Assembly: GCA_013399875.1 (NCBI GenBank)
Contig: VXAZ01001116.1
Location: 3,122,546-3,186,545 of the forward strand
Reading direction: 5' to 3'
Length of the DNA: 64,000 bases
Origin: Gymnorhina tibicen
Taxonomy: Eukaryota > Chordata > Aves > Passeriformes > Artamidae
Below the pieces are notes generated by a model that was given only the letters and a program-made list of their open reading frames with translations, ran no database searches and had not been told where the DNA came from. This document shows, one piece after another, positions 62,251-64,000 of the stretch. Every line of letters begins with the position of its first letter. The first letter of the stretch is position 1. Both the position numbers and the translations under genes were made by a program.

Positions 62251-64000
62251 GGTCTAATTGACAGACGTAGGAGTAGCTGATTCACATGCTCCATTTTCAC
62301 TGTTGAGGTTGTTAGGGTTGACCTGTTGTTTTGCTTCTGATCCTTGCTGGATATGTTTCTATTATGATTAGCTTTTAATCAGATAACCTAACACTGGTCT
62401 CCCAGGGGCCTAGTAGCACCTGTCAAAACTGGATCTAGGTCTGTTTGGATTTTTGGCCATCTGATACGAGCATCCAAAAGATTGAAATTAGCTGAGGATA
62501 TGAAATGCACAGATCTTTTGCTACTACTTCTCAGTCTCCTGGAAGTTTGCTGTTACAGAGTTTTGTCTACTACGTAGCTCCTATTCAGTTTTTAGACCTA
62601 TGTTTCTGCAAAGGAAGAGTGATGTATATTCCTACCATGTGTAGATACATACTCTGTGCTTCGGACCTACGCTGCTGGATGTGTCAGGCTCATACATCTC
62701 ATGAAAGCAAAGCTCAGGCATGACCAAAACCAAGTAGTGAGTGCTACTGACTCTGCTGAACTGGTATCTGTGCTTATTACAAAATCCATCTGAAGTAGCA
62801 CAGCACAGGGACGCATAATAATAGTAAACAGCTCTGGAGCATAAACGGTCTCACATTCTACTTCTCTGTGTTCTGGTCCAGAAAAGAGATGTCTGATAAT
62901 AGTGGTCAAAAAGTGCCACTTTAAAAAAGGCAAAAAGAATCATATTACTCCCATTCTAAACAAGGCCATGTCTCCAAGGTGGACTGGAAGGCCAGTTGTT
63001 AATCTGAGCTGCAGGCATTGAGATACTTGTCAGTTCCTTTGCAAGGTAGCTGAGCAGGCAAAAGACACAGAGCCACAATGTGTGTTAGTCAATATCTGGC
63101 TATCTGACATCGGTATTCAGAAAACTTGGCATGTATTATTTCTACTCTCAGAGCCCAGGAGAAAGCTAATGCTTGAGGTTTTGCCAAGTTGTTCTTCTCA
63201 GGAAGAGAAATAGATTATATGATTTGAAGGTTGTGAGTGTGTGTGTGTATGTGCAGTGCCCTTTATTTACACAAAACATGTAAACAGAGCTCATTTGCTT
63301 GAGCAGAGTAGAAACAAAGTACAACAAGCAGCTATTTTGCTGATGTTTTCAAGTCTGCCTGTCTAGCAAGTACTGCACTTAAAAAATCCCTTAAAATTCA
63401 AAAAACAACACCCAAAAAACCCCATGCAATTCTCTCCTGGAATCACAGGCACAGCATTTTTTTGCTGGGTTTTTTTTCCTGCTTTTTCAGCTGTTGTGTA
63501 AAAGACCTAATGTTCCTTTTTTACTGAGACTGAAAAGAGGGTATTCAGCCCAACTCTCAGCCTTGATTGCAGCCAAATACTGCATGTTTAGAGAGTAGCT
63601 CAATCTTAGACATAAAATTTGTAGGACAAAAATGCTATACCTGAAGTACAGTTTTAAAAAATGTCTTTATGTGCACTATAATACCTTTATTAATTTTCTG
63701 GGCACTGCAGTTTGTTCCCAGGTCATGCTGTATGGCATCTGAGGACTCCTGCCCTTTACTGCAAATAGTTCTTGTCAGATCTTTCCCATGGACAGGTGTG
63801 AGCTGCTTTATGATATGTCTTTCAAGGCTTCTGCCAGGTTTCCACTGGATTTCTTTGGGACAAGAATGTTTAGATTAAGTCCATCCTAGGTTTTGGTTGT
63901 AGCTTTTTTCCCCCTTCTAAATGATTGTTTTTCTTCTCTAGAAGGCTTCACTGCTTCATCATCACCCTGCTCCATTGGTCTAATCTTGTATGAGACAGCT
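62251..64000. other. SRPK2 intron to window end
   Basis: AT-rich intron containing a short (GT)6 run at 63237-63248 and nothing else I can name. The shared SRPK2 exon that must follow both N-terminal exons is not seen before the window ends. Confidence 0.6.

Larger units (their letters stand above)
8064..64000 (+). other. SRPK2 transcription unit (5' part, partial)
   Basis: SRPK2 encodes a serine/arginine-protein kinase that phosphorylates RS domains of SR splicing factors and acts in cytoplasm and nucleus. Only its alternative N-terminal exons are in this window. The assignment rests on two independent N-terminal peptides 44 kb apart, on the same strand, each matching one of the two known human SRPK2 N-termini and ending in the same codon phase. 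The exon that follows in human encodes a proline-rich segment starting PEPQQK and then the kinase domain. I do not see it here, so it should lie to the right of 64000. Confidence 0.88.

Noticed and set aside
1..64000. tRNA, rRNA, CRISPR, bacterial-type operons or an active viral genome
   Set aside because: No tRNA-like internal promoter with foldable arms, no spacer-repeat arrays and no retroviral coding region was seen on reading either strand.
52573..64000. Next SRPK2 exon (proline-rich segment after the N-terminus)
   Set aside because: I looked for a PEPQQK-like start and a CCN run after an acceptor in the same phase and found none, so the exon is taken to lie outside the window.

Overview
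This window is nuclear DNA of a bird, most likely a songbird (passerine). It is AT-rich overall and has no dense coding. It carries several CR1 LINE fragments with the typical avian 3' end, and a solo LTR of a type I know from songbird genomes. It also has two CpG-rich patches that coincide with spliced exons. There are no operons, CRISPR arrays, tRNA or rRNA genes that I can support.

One protein-coding gene is recognisable: the 5' part of SRPK2 (SR-protein kinase 2), on the + strand and running off the right end. It starts in a CpG island at about 7.8-8.6 kb that is interrupted by a 151-base assembly gap (7913-8063). A 16-nt coding piece (8078-8093), a 92-nt intron and an 85-nt exon (8186-8270) encode a basic N-terminus beginning MNSRKVLALQARRRRPKQ. 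This matches the long human SRPK2 N-terminus (MSSRKVLAIQARKRRPK...). About 44 kb downstream, in a second CpG-rich patch, an exon at 52509-52572 encodes MSVNSEKSSSPE(R), which matches the other human SRPK2 N-terminus (MSVNSEKSSSSER). Both exons stop after two bases of a codon, so either can join the same downstream exon. The proline-rich linker and kinase domain lie beyond 64000.

Layout: 1 to about 7780 is upstream flank, with a CR1 tail, a 19-bp tandem repeat and a striking 20-bp-stem hairpin at 5167-5213. 7780-8600 is the first CpG-island promoter with two exons. 8271-52508 is one large intron; it holds an inverted pair of CR1 segments (21.4-22.5 kb), a solo LTR with target-site duplication (23.4-24.0 kb), an LTR remnant next to a degenerate repeat array of about 30 bp (44.3-44.9 kb), and two speculative exon-like segments. 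51945-52145 is another CR1 tail, just upstream of the second CpG patch (about 52360-52900). 52573-64000 is the next intron, with simple repeats and an unusual GC-raised, pyrimidine-biased stretch near 61.3-62.25 kb.

I found no convincing new molecular system. The points most worth a second look are the two-promoter arrangement of SRPK2, the lengthened basic arm of its long N-terminus, the 5167-5213 quasi-palindrome, and the repeat array beside the 44.3 kb LTR remnant.
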